Below are positions 10,406-21,224 of a stretch of DNA of 64,000 bases, in pieces. Numbering within the stretch: position 1 is the first letter of the stretch; each line of letters opens with the position of its first letter. A program made the translations under genes and the position numbers. This stretch comes from Leishmania martiniquensis (taxonomy: Eukaryota; Euglenozoa; Kinetoplastea; Trypanosomatida; Trypanosomatidae): NCBI RefSeq assembly GCF_017916325.1, contig NC_090138.1, positions 321,001 to 385,000 on the forward strand, in the 5' to 3' direction. The notes beneath the pieces were generated by a model. That model did no database searches and was not told the origin of the DNA. It saw only the letters and a program-made list of their open reading frames with translations.

Positions 10406-11255
10406 TTCTGTTCTCTGCGGGAGGAGGAGTGGGCGGTGACAGCAACGGTCCCGCAGGACTGTCCGTCAACAGTGGCCGCCCTCACGCACGGGCACCTCAC
10501 AGACGGCAGAAGCGACGGCTGACGAACGCCGCTCCCCAGAGACAGGCGGAGACAGGGACGCTGAGCTCACAGCAGCGAGTGCCGGCACAGAGGCGGAAAG
10601 ACTCGCAGACGTGCACTCGCACACAGGGCGCGGACATGAAGGCTGATGAGCCGGGTGCTGACACTGTTGGGTGTAACGACGCTCTGTTTCTCGGCGAGGG
10701 AGCGGTTGGCTGCAGAGTGACCACTCATACACAGGCGAGTGCGCACTGCATACGGAGTGAAGAGGGAAGGGGAGGGTGCGTAGAGAGAGGAGGGGGGCAG
10801 TGTGGCTTTGAAGAGGGAGGAGGGGCGCTGCTGCCGCTGGCGGTGTCGGACAGCAGCACACGCACGCGAGCACCTGGGGAGTCCATTTATTTGCGTTGAA
10901 GTACACGTTGACCTGATTAAGGCGGTGTGCCGTGGCGATGGTGGAGGGGGATCGACCCCTGCGCAACCAGCGCCGATGTCAACCATAAGAGACGCACTTG
11001 TGGGTCGAGGTGCCGAATGCCCTCCCCGTCAAGGTGAAGCAGTCGCCGCCCCCGTTGCTTTTGTGATCTTCGTCGCCTTCTTACCGACTCTCTTCACGAT
11101 TCGTGCTGTGCCGCTCCCGATGACAAGAGGGGGTGGGGTGAAGGTGACGCCGCAGTGCTCAGCGGCATCCCCGCGTGTACACAGCGCCTCCAACTCGCCT
11201 CTGAGAGGGTGTGGGGAGCTCAGGCAGATCCTCGCCCTCTCCACCCGCCCACCAG

Positions 11256-11272
11256 CACACACACACACACAC
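11256..11272. repeat. CA microsatellite
   Basis: Uninterrupted CA dinucleotide run in the intergenic region. Confidence 0.9.
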
Positions 11273-11794
11273 GCCTCTTCCCAGTGCCCAGCCTCCTTGG
11301 CCGGTGGTAACGGGGTTGAGGGCCCACAACGTGTGGGGGTGTCAGAGCGACGCATCGCGCCACTTAGGTCCGCAGCGAGATCGTGGATGGCGTTGCGTTG
11401 GGGTCGTGGGCAGCGGCAAACACGCCCGCACAGCTTCTATGGCCGGCGAAGTGGCAACGTGGCCTGAGCGTGTCCCAGCCGGCCCTCGCTCCGTCTACTG
11501 GCGTGCGGATAGGGAAGTCTGCGCTATTTCACTTTGGGGAGGGGAGGGTGCGCATCAACTACGTGGCTTCTGACCTCACTGGCGCTGCTGTGAGGCGGGG
11601 GGTGGGCGAGTCGCGCTCAACGCCGGGGCCGCGCCCAGAGGGCTGAGCCGACGGCATTGCTGTACCGGGTGGCTACCCGCTGCTTCGCACCAGGCGATAG
11701 GCGCCTGTGATAAGCGCAGGCGCGGAGGGGAGGCGGAGTATGGCACACTTCGCGTGCTCCGTGGCAGAGCGAGTTGAGCGCGCTGGACGTGAAG

Positions 11795-11812
11795 GTGTGT
11801 GTGTGTGTGTGT
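11795..11812. repeat. GT microsatellite
   Basis: Uninterrupted GT dinucleotide run, just downstream of the stop codon of the minus-strand gene ending at 11869. Confidence 0.9.
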
Positions 11813-11868
11813 ATGCTGCACACGTTGCCAGCGCATCAAAGGTGAGAAAAGGACTGCGGAGAAGGCGT

Positions 11869-14800
11869 TCAGATGCCGAGCGCGGCCGCGTCGGCCGCTG
11901 CGTACACGCACCGCAGCAGATGTGTGAGGCGGCAGTCTTGTAGGCTGCCAGGAATGACGAGCAGCTCCAGCTGACGCAGGAACGCCAAAAGACCCGCGAG
12001 ACCGAGGAAGCTCTCTCCGACAGCCTTCCCAGCTGCTTCCATGGCGGCGCTGCTCTTCCCGTCGCTAGCACTTCCCTGGTCGGCTTCAACAGGTATGCAA
12101 AGCAGCTCGCACAGCGTCTCGAGCACAGCGTGAGGGAGCGTGCGCTGCAGAATTTCTTGCGTGGCCGTCGCCGCGCCTTTGTGCTCCAACTCCCCTTGCG
12201 GCGGAGCTGACTCGTCCCCGCCGAAGTGAGAATCGTCACCACTGTGCGTGTAGGGCAACAGCGTGAGGTTCGCTAAGCACTCGCCCAGCACTTCGCGCAG
12301 CCGAGTTTGCGAGGCCGGCTCCCCGTCGTGCTGCAGCGCCCGCCACCCGGTGCGGTGCACCTGCGCGCCAAACAGGGTTGTTACGCGGTGCTGCCGCTGC
12401 CAACTGCTCGGCATGAGCACCAGCGTGCGCTCTCCCTCGCTCCCAGTGGGGTCCCCAGGCGACGGCGACACCGACCGCGGCACTACGCAGTCGAAAAGAT
12501 GCTGGAGGTACCCCAACCAAAGCCGCAGGAGCCCGCGTGGCTGACATGCATAGCTGAACACGCAGTTGTGCACGATAGTCACGAGACCGCGGAAGGCGGT
12601 GATGTCCTCCGAGGTGCAGTAAGCGACAGAGCGGCCAACGAACTCGCCCGCTTCGTCCTCACGCGCCATACGATGCTGCTCCTCCAGTGCAGCGCGGAGG
12701 CTGTGGAGGGCGCGCCCGCAGCTGCGGTAGGCACCAACTACCATCAGCAGCCCGCACGGCGCCGAGGCCAAAAAGACCGCGGCTAGGCGGCCGTGGCGGG
12801 CAAGAGCCGCAGCGAGGCGCGCCTCCACGGCGTCCTCCGAGAGGCGCGGCGGCGCGGCCAAGACAGGGCTGTGGGCGTCAGCGGCTACGTAAGCCGGCCC
12901 CTCTTCCTCTCGGCGGCGCAGGAGGAGGGGATCGTCCCGCCACCACTCCGCGTCGCGCTGCGCTGTTCCCCATGACAGGGCTGCTGCACCCCTGCCGCTC
13001 CGAGGAGTTGGCGCGCGCCCCTCCTCGACGTCAGGGAAGCCCCTCGGTGAGGTCACAGAAACCGTCGGCGATGCTGGCACCGCTGACGGGCTCGCAGGCC
13101 CGGTGGCACCGAGCCACGCTGCCATCTCCGCCACCGTTGCTGCCGATGCCCCATCAGGAGATGGACGCCCTTGGTGCCGCTTTCGGTGGTGCAGACACAG
13201 AGCGGTGTGCCGCTGCACCGTAAGATAGAGACCTTCCAAGTCCCACGGAAGCGAGGCGAGGCCGCTGGCAAGCAGGAGCAAGACGTCCTTGGCGACATCG
13301 GTGTCTGCCCACACTGGCGTCGCCTCCGTCTCCGTGAATGGCGAGGAGCTATCTGTGCTGCTCTGTGTGGCTTCGCCGCTGTGTTGCCGACTGGCCAAGA
13401 GTGCCATGAGCGGCAGGAGGTGCGACGTGAGCAACGCCTCATCCTCGCGCGCCATACGGCCTCGCCGCTCCAGCTGCAGCAGCACCCCATGCGTCAGCAG
13501 CATCCACAAGCGCGTATCACGACGCAGGAGGCACACCAACGGTTGCTGGTAGAGTGGTGGCGCCGTCTTGGTGACCGAGCCGGACGCTGCTGGCCGGGAA
13601 GGAGTTGAGCCGCCGGCGCCTCCAACTGGGGAGCTCACCAGGAGGCGGTGGAGCCGCTGCACGGACCGGGTGAAGAGACGCTGTCGCTCGGGGCGCAGGA
13701 CAAAGAAGCAGCTTTGGTCATACACAGCGTAGAAGTCTGCGGCGACATCACTCAGCGCCATGCTCCATGCGTCGTTGCTTGCACTGCTGCTGCTGCTCGC
13801 GGCAGCCTCCTTAGCAGGGCTGTACACAATGGCGGCGAGCAAGCTGGCCACAGCGGCGCCATCACCCGCTCCGCTTCTGCCACCCGGCTGCGACACTGGC
13901 GCAACCGCAGCGAGCGTTGCTACTTTTCTGCACGCCGATGGCAGCGTCGACGGTGAAGCGGTGTGGTGCCGCCCATGCGTCAAGGTCTGCTCCATGCGGT
14001 GGGAAGCATCGGACAGTACAGCGGACAGCTGCCGCCCACGGCGCCGCCAGTGGCGCTGAAACTGCTCCGCAAACTGCCCTGCCGCCACCTCGGCTGCGTC
14101 GCCCGCTCCGACGGCGTCGCCGGCCTTCTCTGTGCCAGCGGTGCTCATCCACGACGATTCCTCTGGCACCTGCACGCGCAGCAGCGTCGGGTACAGCTGC
14201 CACAGGTACACACCGGTTCGGGCGCGCGTGGCCGACCATGCGGCCTGACGCGGGCTCATCGCAGAGGCGGGAGACTGCGCGAGGGATGCGACCAAACACT
14301 GTGCGAAGGCGGCCTGTAGCGCCACGGTGTTGTGTGCCGCTCTCTGCAGCGCAGAGGGGGCAGTGGAGACGAAGCTGTGCAGGCCGCCACTGCGGTGGGC
14401 GAGAGCAGCTTCTCCGTACACGCGTAGCGTGTTGCGCAGCTCCGCTGTGAAGTCGCGAACGGCACTCCCCATGAGCCGTCTGTACAAAAGCTCAGTGGCG
14501 CATACCGGCGACACATCAGTGGCTGCCGTCGCGGAGGCGGTGGCGCACGTCCCGAGCGGCGCGCGCCCCTCGGCGCGATCTTGGCCTGGTGCGGCCATCA
14601 GCGTTGCTTCCACCGCTGCAAGTAGTGTGGAACACCAAAGCCAATGCGTCTCCGACAGCGTATGCTGCTTCACGTCCGCGGCGAGCCGCAGTTGACGCCA
14701 GTGCGCCTGCTGCGCCGCCGCCATCCGACGAACTCCTCCTTTCTCCAACTCTTCCTCTTCCAAAGCGCGTGAAAGTGCCTCGTTGGTGTAGAGGTCTGCG

Positions 14801-16452
14801 CCGTAGTAGCCGTAAAGGATGTACCAGCACCTCCACACGAGGTGTGCCTGTCGCCGCGCCACCGTGCTCACAGCCGTACGCAGAGCCGCGAACGACTCCG
14901 CAGCTGCGACGCGTGGAGCGCCACTGAGCGAAGCGGAGGCCCGCAGCGACGGCTCAACCCGTACGCGCTTGCCCGCAGGCGTGTCCCTTTCGTCTCCCTT
15001 TCCCCCCGCATTCGCATCATGGCTGCTGACGCAGTCGGCGCTTGCCTCGTCAAGGCCGCTGCGGCACATCACTTGAGCTGCGCTCTGGACGTCTGCCTCG
15101 GTCCACTGACTCACCCACTCCACCCATGCGGCTCTCGCGCGGCCCAGCAGCCGCACGATGAGGGCCGCAAGGATAGCGAAGCCGCCTTCGCCGAGCACCA
15201 TAAACGACTGCGCCGCCTTGGCAAGAGTTCCGCTGAAGTACAGCATCTGCCCGAGGTGCTGCCGCTGCTGATCCTGCATTGCAGCCTGACGCTCGTGTAA
15301 TGCCTTCAGCGTCGCTTCAGCAGCAGACCGATGCGCTGTTACTGCGGCGCCCACCAACTCTACGAGGTCGTCCGACCACGACTGCTCCCTGCGCAGTGCC
15401 TCGATCGTGCTAGCTGTGGCAAGAGCGGCGAGCAGCTCGTGCATGGTGACAGCGCCATCAAGCTCGAGGGCCGTCGTGACGGGCAGTGACGATGAGGATG
15501 ACAGGGTCGACGTCGTCGTTGCTGTTGGCGCGGTTGCTGCGGCAGGAGGGGCAACAGCGCGCTGCTGTGTCCACTGCGTGTACATGGGGACAAGAAGGTA
15601 TTGCAGCCACAGCAGCGGGGCATCTTGCACGAGGTGCTTGGCGAGGGTTGCGGTCGGCGCCTCGCCGGTGGACGCCTGCGGCAGCTGCGGCGGCGTGCTG
15701 CCGTGGTGGAGCGGTAGGTGAAGCTGCAGCGCCTCCAGCGCCTGCCGCATCAGTAGTGTCCAGCTCGGTGACGGCACCTGCACTGGCGGCTCGCTATCAC
15801 TCGCAGCAGCCCTCACCGCCTCCTCTGCCCTCTCCGCTTTGCTCTGAGGACTCGTCAAGAGAGTGGGCGGCGACGCGCCATGGCTGCTTAGGTGAGGCTT
15901 GACGGGCTTCTCCGAGTCCCTGCGCTCTCTCTCGCGCCCGACTACGGACCGGTCCGCCGTCTCGCCGCTGCTGACGCCTGTCAGACAACTCCCGTCAGAC
16001 TCCACGTCCGCGTCATCATGAGCGCTGTCCTCTTCGTCGTCGTCGGCGTCGTCCAAGCGCTCCCACTGCTGCACCATCCACGACGGATAGTCGCCGCCCC
16101 AGAGCAGCCCCGTTGTCTCGGCAATGAAGCGCGCGTGCAGCCCATCGTGCAGTGTGCCCGCGGCTTCCGCAGACGTCATCGATGCCGATGATGACGATGC
16201 TGCCCCAGCGGCCATCGACGCGGACGACTCCATGGCTGCCCACAACAGCGGCAGCTCCGAAAGCTCTGTGTCTCGCATGACTGCGCGAGATCCAGCGGCG
16301 ACGACATGCTCGAGACGGGACAGGAGGCTCGTCGCTGTTGCTGTCGTTGCCGTAGCAGTATGAGTTGGTGACGGGCCGCGCACGACATTAGAGGAGGGCG
16401 AGGGGTGCTCGCTCAGTGGCGGGTGGGGGGCGAGAGGATTGCTGCTCTTCAT
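11869..16452 (-). CDS. large hypothetical protein (1,527 aa), helix-rich
   Basis: The frame is open further upstream to 16761, but the first 103 codons translate a pyrimidine-rich leader (about 16625-16680) and an AG that looks like the splice acceptor. The ATG at 16452 is the first one after that AG, so I place the start there, giving 1,527 residues. I recognise no named domain. After a Ser/Pro-rich N-terminus with an acidic Asp/Glu stretch (about residues 135-150), the protein is Ala/Leu-rich and looks alpha-helical, broken by Ser-rich loops. The last 350 residues look better ordered and hold several Trp, Tyr and Cys. No signal peptide or clear membrane segment is visible. The layout would suit a helical-repeat scaffold, but that is inference from composition only. 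Confidence 0.78.
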   Translation of the reverse strand: MKSSNPLAPHPPLSEHPSPSSNVVRGPSPTHTATATTATATSLLSRLEHVVAAGSRAVMRDTELSELPLLWAAMESSASMAAGAASSSSASMTSAEAAGTLHDGLHARFIAETTGLLWGGDYPSWMVQQWERLDDADDDEEDSAHDDADVESDGSCLTGVSSGETADRSVVGRERERRDSEKPVKPHLSSHGASPPTLLTSPQSKAERAEEAVRAAASDSEPPVQVPSPSWTLLMRQALEALQLHLPLHHGSTPPQLPQASTGEAPTATLAKHLVQDAPLLWLQYLLVPMYTQWTQQRAVAPPAAATAPTATTTSTLSSSSSLPVTTALELDGAVTMHELLAALATASTIEALRREQSWSDDLVELVGAAVTAHRSAAEATLKALHERQAAMQDQQRQHLGQMLYFSGTLAKAAQSFMVLGEGGFAILAALIVRLLGRARAAWVEWVSQWTEADVQSAAQVMCRSGLDEASADCVSSHDANAGGKGDERDTPAGKRVRVEPSLRASASLSGAPRVAAAESFAALRTAVSTVARRQAHLVWRCWYILYGYYGADLYTNEALSRALEEEELEKGGVRRMAAAQQAHWRQLRLAADVKQHTLSETHWLWCSTLLAAVEATLMAAPGQDRAEGRAPLGTCATASATAATDVSPVCATELLYRRLMGSAVRDFTAELRNTLRVYGEAALAHRSGGLHSFVSTAPSALQRAAHNTVALQAAFAQCLVASLAQSPASAMSPRQAAWSATRARTGVYLWQLYPTLLRVQVPEESSWMSTAGTEKAGDAVGAGDAAEVAAGQFAEQFQRHWRRRGRQLSAVLSDASHRMEQTLTHGRHHTASPSTLPSACRKVATLAAVAPVSQPGGRSGAGDGAAVASLLAAIVYSPAKEAAASSSSSASNDAWSMALSDVAADFYAVYDQSCFFVLRPERQRLFTRSVQRLHRLLVSSPVGGAGGSTPSRPAASGSVTKTAPPLYQQPLVCLLRRDTRLWMLLTHGVLLQLERRGRMAREDEALLTSHLLPLMALLASRQHSGEATQSSTDSSSPFTETEATPVWADTDVAKDVLLLLASGLASLPWDLEGLYLTVQRHTALCLHHRKRHQGRPSPDGASAATVAEMAAWLGATGPASPSAVPASPTVSVTSPRGFPDVEEGRAPTPRSGRGAAALSWGTAQRDAEWWRDDPLLLRRREEEGPAYVAADAHSPVLAAPPRLSEDAVEARLAAALARHGRLAAVFLASAPCGLLMVVGAYRSCGRALHSLRAALEEQHRMAREDEAGEFVGRSVAYCTSEDITAFRGLVTIVHNCVFSYACQPRGLLRLWLGYLQHLFDCVVPRSVSPSPGDPTGSEGERTLVLMPSSWQRQHRVTTLFGAQVHRTGWRALQHDGEPASQTRLREVLGECLANLTLLPYTHSGDDSHFGGDESAPPQGELEHKGAATATQEILQRTLPHAVLETLCELLCIPVEADQGSASDGKSSAAMEAAGKAVGESFLGLAGLLAFLRQLELLVIPGSLQDCRLTHLLRCVYAAADAAALGI

Positions 16453-17102
16453 GGCAGCACGCACCCCTCTCCCCACGGTGCCGCTGGGCGATCGAGTCGA
16501 GGGCAGCTTTGGCCGCCTGAGACGTGTGGTCTTTTTCCTGACGCAGTGAGCCTCTGTGAGAGCCCCGAGTGCGGGGAGCGTTTGCAGCTGTGAAGGTGTG
16601 CTCCAATCATGTGTGTGTGTGGAGAGTCGAGGCAGCAGAAGGCGGAGAGGGGGGTGAAAGGGAGACGAGATCTGAGGTGCATGGGTAGCAGCCGTGCGTG
16701 GCCATGGCCTCGGCATGCGCGTCTGCGAGTGGCATGCTCGCTGCTGGTGGAGGCGGCTCACGGACGAACCCGATGCCGCCTCCGCCGCCGGTGCAGCTGT
16801 CGGCGCTCTGTTGTGCTCTCCCGCTTCGCACTGCTGGCTCTCTCACCCTACGCCCCTTGCCTCAGCGATCCAAGCGCGCGTGTGACTGCCAGACAGGTGC
16901 CAAGGACACAGAGGAATGGGGGGGGGAAGGGCAGGGGCGGACAGTGTGGAAGGGACGACGAGCTGCGCGGCCGCCCATGCTTGCGTGAGCGGGCCCATCG
17001 TAGTTACCCCAACAGGATGTGCCCTTCTTCTTTGGCTCCTATAAGGATGTCTATGATTGCGTGTGCAATGCCTGCAGGCGTGGCCACGCGCACCTGAGGT
17101 CA
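16453..17102. other. intergenic region
   Basis: It holds a polypyrimidine tract (minus strand, about 16625-16680) followed by AG-containing sequence, likely the trans-splice signal for the 1,527-residue gene. The part from 16.7 to 17.1 kb is probably 3' UTR of the leucine-rich-repeat gene. A G-rich run sits near 16918-16927. Nothing else is seen. Confidence 0.55.
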
Positions 17103-20100
17103 TCACGCTCGTCTATGTCTCGTCGCCAACTGAGGCGAGTGAGGAGGATTGCTACGACAGCCGCAGCGCTGGACGCTACGCAGGCCTTCCTTGAGCTGGT
17201 CCACGTACTGCTGCAGCAGCCTTTCACGGCCGTCGCCGACGAGCAGCGCCACGTATCGCAGGCACGTCTTCGCATCCCCCATGAGGTGCACCTGCCGCAG
17301 CACATCGGAACGCTCCGCCACCTCCTGTGCCCAAGCCCGCTCGTCCACCTCCGTGCGTCCATCAGGACGGGCGACGACTTGCGCGCTGCGATCCGCCTTG
17401 CCTTCGAGCTCAGCCTTGTTGAAGCCGTAATAGACGACTACGTCCATCGGCACATATGTGTCCTGCAACATGCCGCTCTCCTGAATAATCTGTACGCACC
17501 GGCGCCGCTCCTCCAAATACGTCGGCGGGAGTTCGCGGCTCGACTCAGGCACCGGCATGTTTTGCTGCCGCTGCGCCTCAAGGAGGTCGACGATAGTCTG
17601 CAACGCATCCTGCAACGCATCCGTGTCATCGCGGAGCTGCTGCGTCCACACCTTGATGCGCGCTCGTTGAGCCTCGTCGATGTGCAGAGGCCGGATGGAG
17701 GGGCTTCTCGCCCTCGCAGGTGACGCCACCGATCGCGCTGAGGCGCCGCTCTGGGCCTCTCTGCCTCCAGCGATGCCACTGCAAGGAACATGTGATGCGG
17801 TAGCAGCAGGCGAGGTCGACCTCGACCGACTCGACAGCTTCGACGCGGACGGATTTGGGCGCGATGGTGTGCGTTGATAGAGCTGTGGCTTCTGATGTGC
17901 ACCTCCGCCGCCACAGCGCGAGGAGCGGCTCTGGCTGCGGCTTTCTGGGTAGATGGCCGTCACCTCCACCTCTGCCGGATCTCTATAGCCCTGCAGTTTG
18001 GGGTGGCGGTGCGCCTGCGCGTTTGGGCTCAGGAGCCTTTGCAGCGGTGGCGTTGCCGCTCGCAGGTTTGTGGAGGGCGGCGGACCACTCAAGCGGTGAG
18101 GGTGGCCACTATCGCGGAGGAGAGATTCAGTAGTGCTCAACGACGCCATTAGCCGCGCCTGTGGATCCATGGATATGGGTGAGCACTCAATCTCTGCATC
18201 GTGCCGGGGACGCGGCTGACGCTGCTCGGCGGCATGCAGCGCAGCATAGGAGCCGCTGCCGCATTGCATGGCTTCTCCTGAGAGGGGCTCTGTTGTGTCG
18301 CCTGCGTAGAGCGTCGCCAGCGCAGCGTCATCGTCGTCGCGGTGCATGGGCCGTGCCGGCTGTCCGCGAGTCGCCGAGGCCGGGCCACGGTGAGCACGAC
18401 CACAGCTGGTCGCCGGGCTTGGCGAGCAGCCGGCACTCACAGCGCGACGCTGAGGCGGCTTCGCTGATGGGTTACGCCGAGGACGCGCTGCACGTGGCTT
18501 GTAACGACGAAGGAGTTCGATGTCCGTCTTGTCTCGAACGCCGCCCTGCATCGACGCGCGCTGTCGATTCTCTGATGCGGCAGCATCGTCGCTCATAGCG
18601 CCTTTCAGCGAATTTTCAAGCAGCTCCGGGTGTGAAAGGCCGCCGCATGCGTTGAGCTCTGCCGAACGGCGGCGACTCATCATCTCGCTCACAGCCGCAT
18701 CCGCTGCATCACCGCTATTGCTGCTAGCTCTCTGCTGCGCGCTGTGGATCCCGTGCAACTGTTGCTGCTGCGCTGTCGTCATGCGGCGCACGATAGTCTC
18801 TTCAAGGTACTTGCGCGACTCCTCGGCCAGCTGCTTCACAACTGCCCCTCTCAGCATCCGGCCGTTGGCGGTCAGCCGCCGCTCCCGCTCCGCCTGCGCC
18901 TGCGCCTCTTTGTCCTTCTTCTTCTGCGCCAGCTGCTGTGCTGCGTGTTGGCTGCGCAGTGAGTCGCCGTAGCCAGTCGGGGTCGTCACCCCGCGCGTCA
19001 GCATGTGCAGGAGATTTATCGCGTGCTCATCCACAACGTCACTGCCACTGGCCGCAAACGGTGCGGGCCGACTGCCCTCCCGCCGTCGAGACGACGTGAA
19101 AGGGTGCGAGGACATGACGGAGCCGTCAGCGGAGACGCCGTTGCCAGCCGTGGTCGCGTGCGAAAGCAGCAACGATGACGCACCGACGCCGCTGCCGCCA
19201 CGAAGCGTTTCTGTCCGCGCGTACGGCTGCGCAACGCTCATCATGTTCGGCTGCCGCCCCCCGTTGCGCAGGCCGAGGGCCTTGTCTGCCATACACGAGT
19301 TCGCCATCCGGCGCTCGTCAACGACGAGCAGTGTGGGGCAGAGGTTACGCAAAACGGGTAGGAGGCCCGGCTTGCCCGGCTCCGCGATAGGGTTGCCGCG
19401 CAGAAGCAGGTGCCGCAGCGCTGAGCACAGCGACAGCATGCGCAGCGACGCCTGCGTACGGAGCTCGTTGAAGGTGAGGTCGAGCGTCTCCAGAAGTATC
19501 AGATGACCGACGCCCCCGACCGCCGTAACCGCGTTGTGGCCGAGGAAGAGGTGCGCAAGGCTCAGATTCTTCTCCAGTCCGCTGATAGCGCGCAGGCGGT
19601 TGCGGCGCGCGTTCAGCACGGCCAGCATCTTACACTCCTGCAGGCCACTCAGCTCCGTCAGGTCGTTGACGCTGACGTCGAGCCGCAGTAGCGTCGCCGG
19701 GAGCGCGCAGAGGGCAGTAAGGTGGTTGCGACTCAGGTTAAGGACTGTGATGGCGTTGTACGTTGTCCCGCCCAGCAGCGCAGCCGGCAGCTTCGCGCTC
19801 GTCGCTTCATCGACGCTGGCCTCGCCGCCCTGCGATGCGGACCTGTGCAGCTGCTGCTCCGCGGCACTCTCGTACGCGTCTAGCACATCCCACACCGTTT
19901 GCGCATCTCCAAACATGCGCGCCTGCCGCAGTGCGCCATCGCGGGTCATGAGCGCAGAGAGGTCAAGAACGCTGTTCAGCACCGGGCTGAGGTTCGTGGT
20001 CAAGTCGATCTGATCGTTGCGGTCAATGAAGGGCTCCCGCGATGCAGCGCCAGCCACGGCCAGGCCGGCCGCCGTGTGTGCGCCGCCTGTTGGACGGGTG

Positions 20101-21224
20101 GACGGATGCGCTTTTGCCGCTGTTGGGGCGGCGGCCGGCGGCGAGCGAGCGCGCCCGCTGACGCTTTCCTTCTCCTCTGTAGGCTGTCGCTGCCGATGCG
20201 GTTGCGACGTCGCTGCCGGGGAGGGCTGCGCCCGGGAGGCCTTTGCCGCGAACTGCAACGCCCCGAAGCGAGCTGCCCCGTCACGTGCGGTGGTGGCCCC
20301 TCTCTCACCGCCTCCCCTGACGTACCCGTTCCCTGACGATGCGGCGGTGGCAGACCGGCCAAAGAGCTCCTCACGGCGCTTCTGCAGAGCCTCGGCACTG
20401 CCGCTCGCATAGCTGCGCAGTGATGGCGAGGCGGAGGCAGAGGCTCCGCTGACAGAGGATGAGCGTTGGCGCAGCGGATGCGAAGCCGCTGCGTTCGCCG
20501 ATGGCGGCGTGGTCTGTCGCCTCCTCCTGCCGCTGTGTGGCTGCCAGGTAGTGACCTGGCCAGCGACACTAACGCATCCGGTCGCATCGACATCGCCGCA
20601 ACGTCGGTGAGGACGACTCTCCTGGTGGCGGCGCTCACGCTCGGCGAGCTCACGTGGATAGGAGATGCTCCGCGAGGGGGACGGGACGCTGGCCTCGCGG
20701 GCCCGACAGCCGCTCTGCGTAGCGCGCACATCATCGGCGAGCACCACGTCACACGCCACCTCCGCCGCGGCGTGCAGCAGACTTGTCTGCCCCTCCGGCG
20801 ATAAGGCGTTTGCGGAAATATCCAACAGTGTGAGCCGTTGACACCCCTGTAGAAGCAGCTCGAGGTGACGCAGCACGCGGTCTGTTAGGCCGCACCGCCG
20901 CCACAGTATCTGCCACTCACTCACGTGGGTGTATCGCCCTCGAAACGACGGCCCCTCCATCTTGAGAAGGGATTCGCAGAGCGCCACGATGGGCTTGTCG
21001 CCCACCTCCAGGTTTGTCATGTCGACCACCATCACCATCGACGGCGATGGCCTTTGCCGATCGCCGGCGCCGCTGCTGCGGTCACCGGAAGAGGTTGTTG
21101 GCACATAGCTGCAGTAAGTGCTGAGCTTTTCTGCCCAGCCCTCTGCGTCAGCGACGCCTTGCCGCTGCAGCTCCGCGGTAAACAGCACCCCCAGTCGCTC
21201 TGCAAACTCAGCGTGCGCTGACAT
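17103..21224 (-). CDS. leucine-rich repeat protein (1,373 aa)
   Basis: The frame extends to 21293 but opens there with GTG; the first ATG is at 21224, giving 1,373 residues beginning Met-Ser-Ala-His. Around residues 490-640 there are about five leucine-rich repeats of the LxxLxLxxNxL type, including an SDS22-like series, closed by a cap with Asn-Pro-Ile-Ala and a Leu-Arg-Asn-Leu-Cys-Pro motif. An earlier segment (about 60-165) also has leucine-rich character. The rest is Ser/Arg/Pro-rich low complexity. A conserved-looking C-terminus (from about residue 1190) starts with a coiled-coil-prone Asp/Leu/Gln segment. SDS22-type repeats in kinetoplastids are common in flagellar and cytoskeletal proteins, so such a place is plausible but not shown. 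The protein probably works as a binding scaffold rather than an enzyme. Confidence 0.82.
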   Translation of the reverse strand: MSAHAEFAERLGVLFTAELQRQGVADAEGWAEKLSTYCSYVPTTSSGDRSSGAGDRQRPSPSMVMVVDMTNLEVGDKPIVALCESLLKMEGPSFRGRYTHVSEWQILWRRCGLTDRVLRHLELLLQGCQRLTLLDISANALSPEGQTSLLHAAAEVACDVVLADDVRATQSGCRAREASVPSPSRSISYPRELAERERRHQESRPHRRCGDVDATGCVSVAGQVTTWQPHSGRRRRQTTPPSANAAASHPLRQRSSSVSGASASASPSLRSYASGSAEALQKRREELFGRSATAASSGNGYVRGGGERGATTARDGAARFGALQFAAKASRAQPSPAATSQPHRQRQPTEEKESVSGRARSPPAAAPTAAKAHPSTRPTGGAHTAAGLAVAGAASREPFIDRNDQIDLTTNLSPVLNSVLDLSALMTRDGALRQARMFGDAQTVWDVLDAYESAAEQQLHRSASQGGEASVDEATSAKLPAALLGGTTYNAITVLNLSRNHLTALCALPATLLRLDVSVNDLTELSGLQECKMLAVLNARRNRLRAISGLEKNLSLAHLFLGHNAVTAVGGVGHLILLETLDLTFNELRTQASLRMLSLCSALRHLLLRGNPIAEPGKPGLLPVLRNLCPTLLVVDERRMANSCMADKALGLRNGGRQPNMMSVAQPYARTETLRGGSGVGASSLLLSHATTAGNGVSADGSVMSSHPFTSSRRREGSRPAPFAASGSDVVDEHAINLLHMLTRGVTTPTGYGDSLRSQHAAQQLAQKKKDKEAQAQAERERRLTANGRMLRGAVVKQLAEESRKYLEETIVRRMTTAQQQQLHGIHSAQQRASSNSGDAADAAVSEMMSRRRSAELNACGGLSHPELLENSLKGAMSDDAAASENRQRASMQGGVRDKTDIELLRRYKPRAARPRRNPSAKPPQRRAVSAGCSPSPATSCGRAHRGPASATRGQPARPMHRDDDDAALATLYAGDTTEPLSGEAMQCGSGSYAALHAAEQRQPRPRHDAEIECSPISMDPQARLMASLSTTESLLRDSGHPHRLSGPPPSTNLRAATPPLQRLLSPNAQAHRHPKLQGYRDPAEVEVTAIYPESRSQSRSSRCGGGGAHQKPQLYQRTPSRPNPSASKLSSRSRSTSPAATASHVPCSGIAGGREAQSGASARSVASPARARSPSIRPLHIDEAQRARIKVWTQQLRDDTDALQDALQTIVDLLEAQRQQNMPVPESSRELPPTYLEERRRCVQIIQESGMLQDTYVPMDVVVYYGFNKAELEGKADRSAQVVARPDGRTEVDERAWAQEVAERSDVLRQVHLMGDAKTCLRYVALLVGDGRERLLQQYVDQLKEGLRSVQRCGCRSNPPHSPQLATRHRRA

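Larger units (their letters stand above)
10406..11868. other. intergenic region with CA/GT microsatellites
   Basis: No convincing gene is seen. On the minus strand a pyrimidine tract ending in CCGCAG at 10420-10415 is a likely splice acceptor for the 2,392-codon gene. Two dinucleotide tracts (see the repeats at 11256 and 11795) lie in what should be the 3' UTR of the next upstream gene. Confidence 0.6.

Noticed and set aside
16453..16761. Upstream extension of the 1,527-residue gene
   Set aside because: Opens with GTG and translates a pyrimidine tract and a splice-type AG; the ATG at 16452 is the better start.
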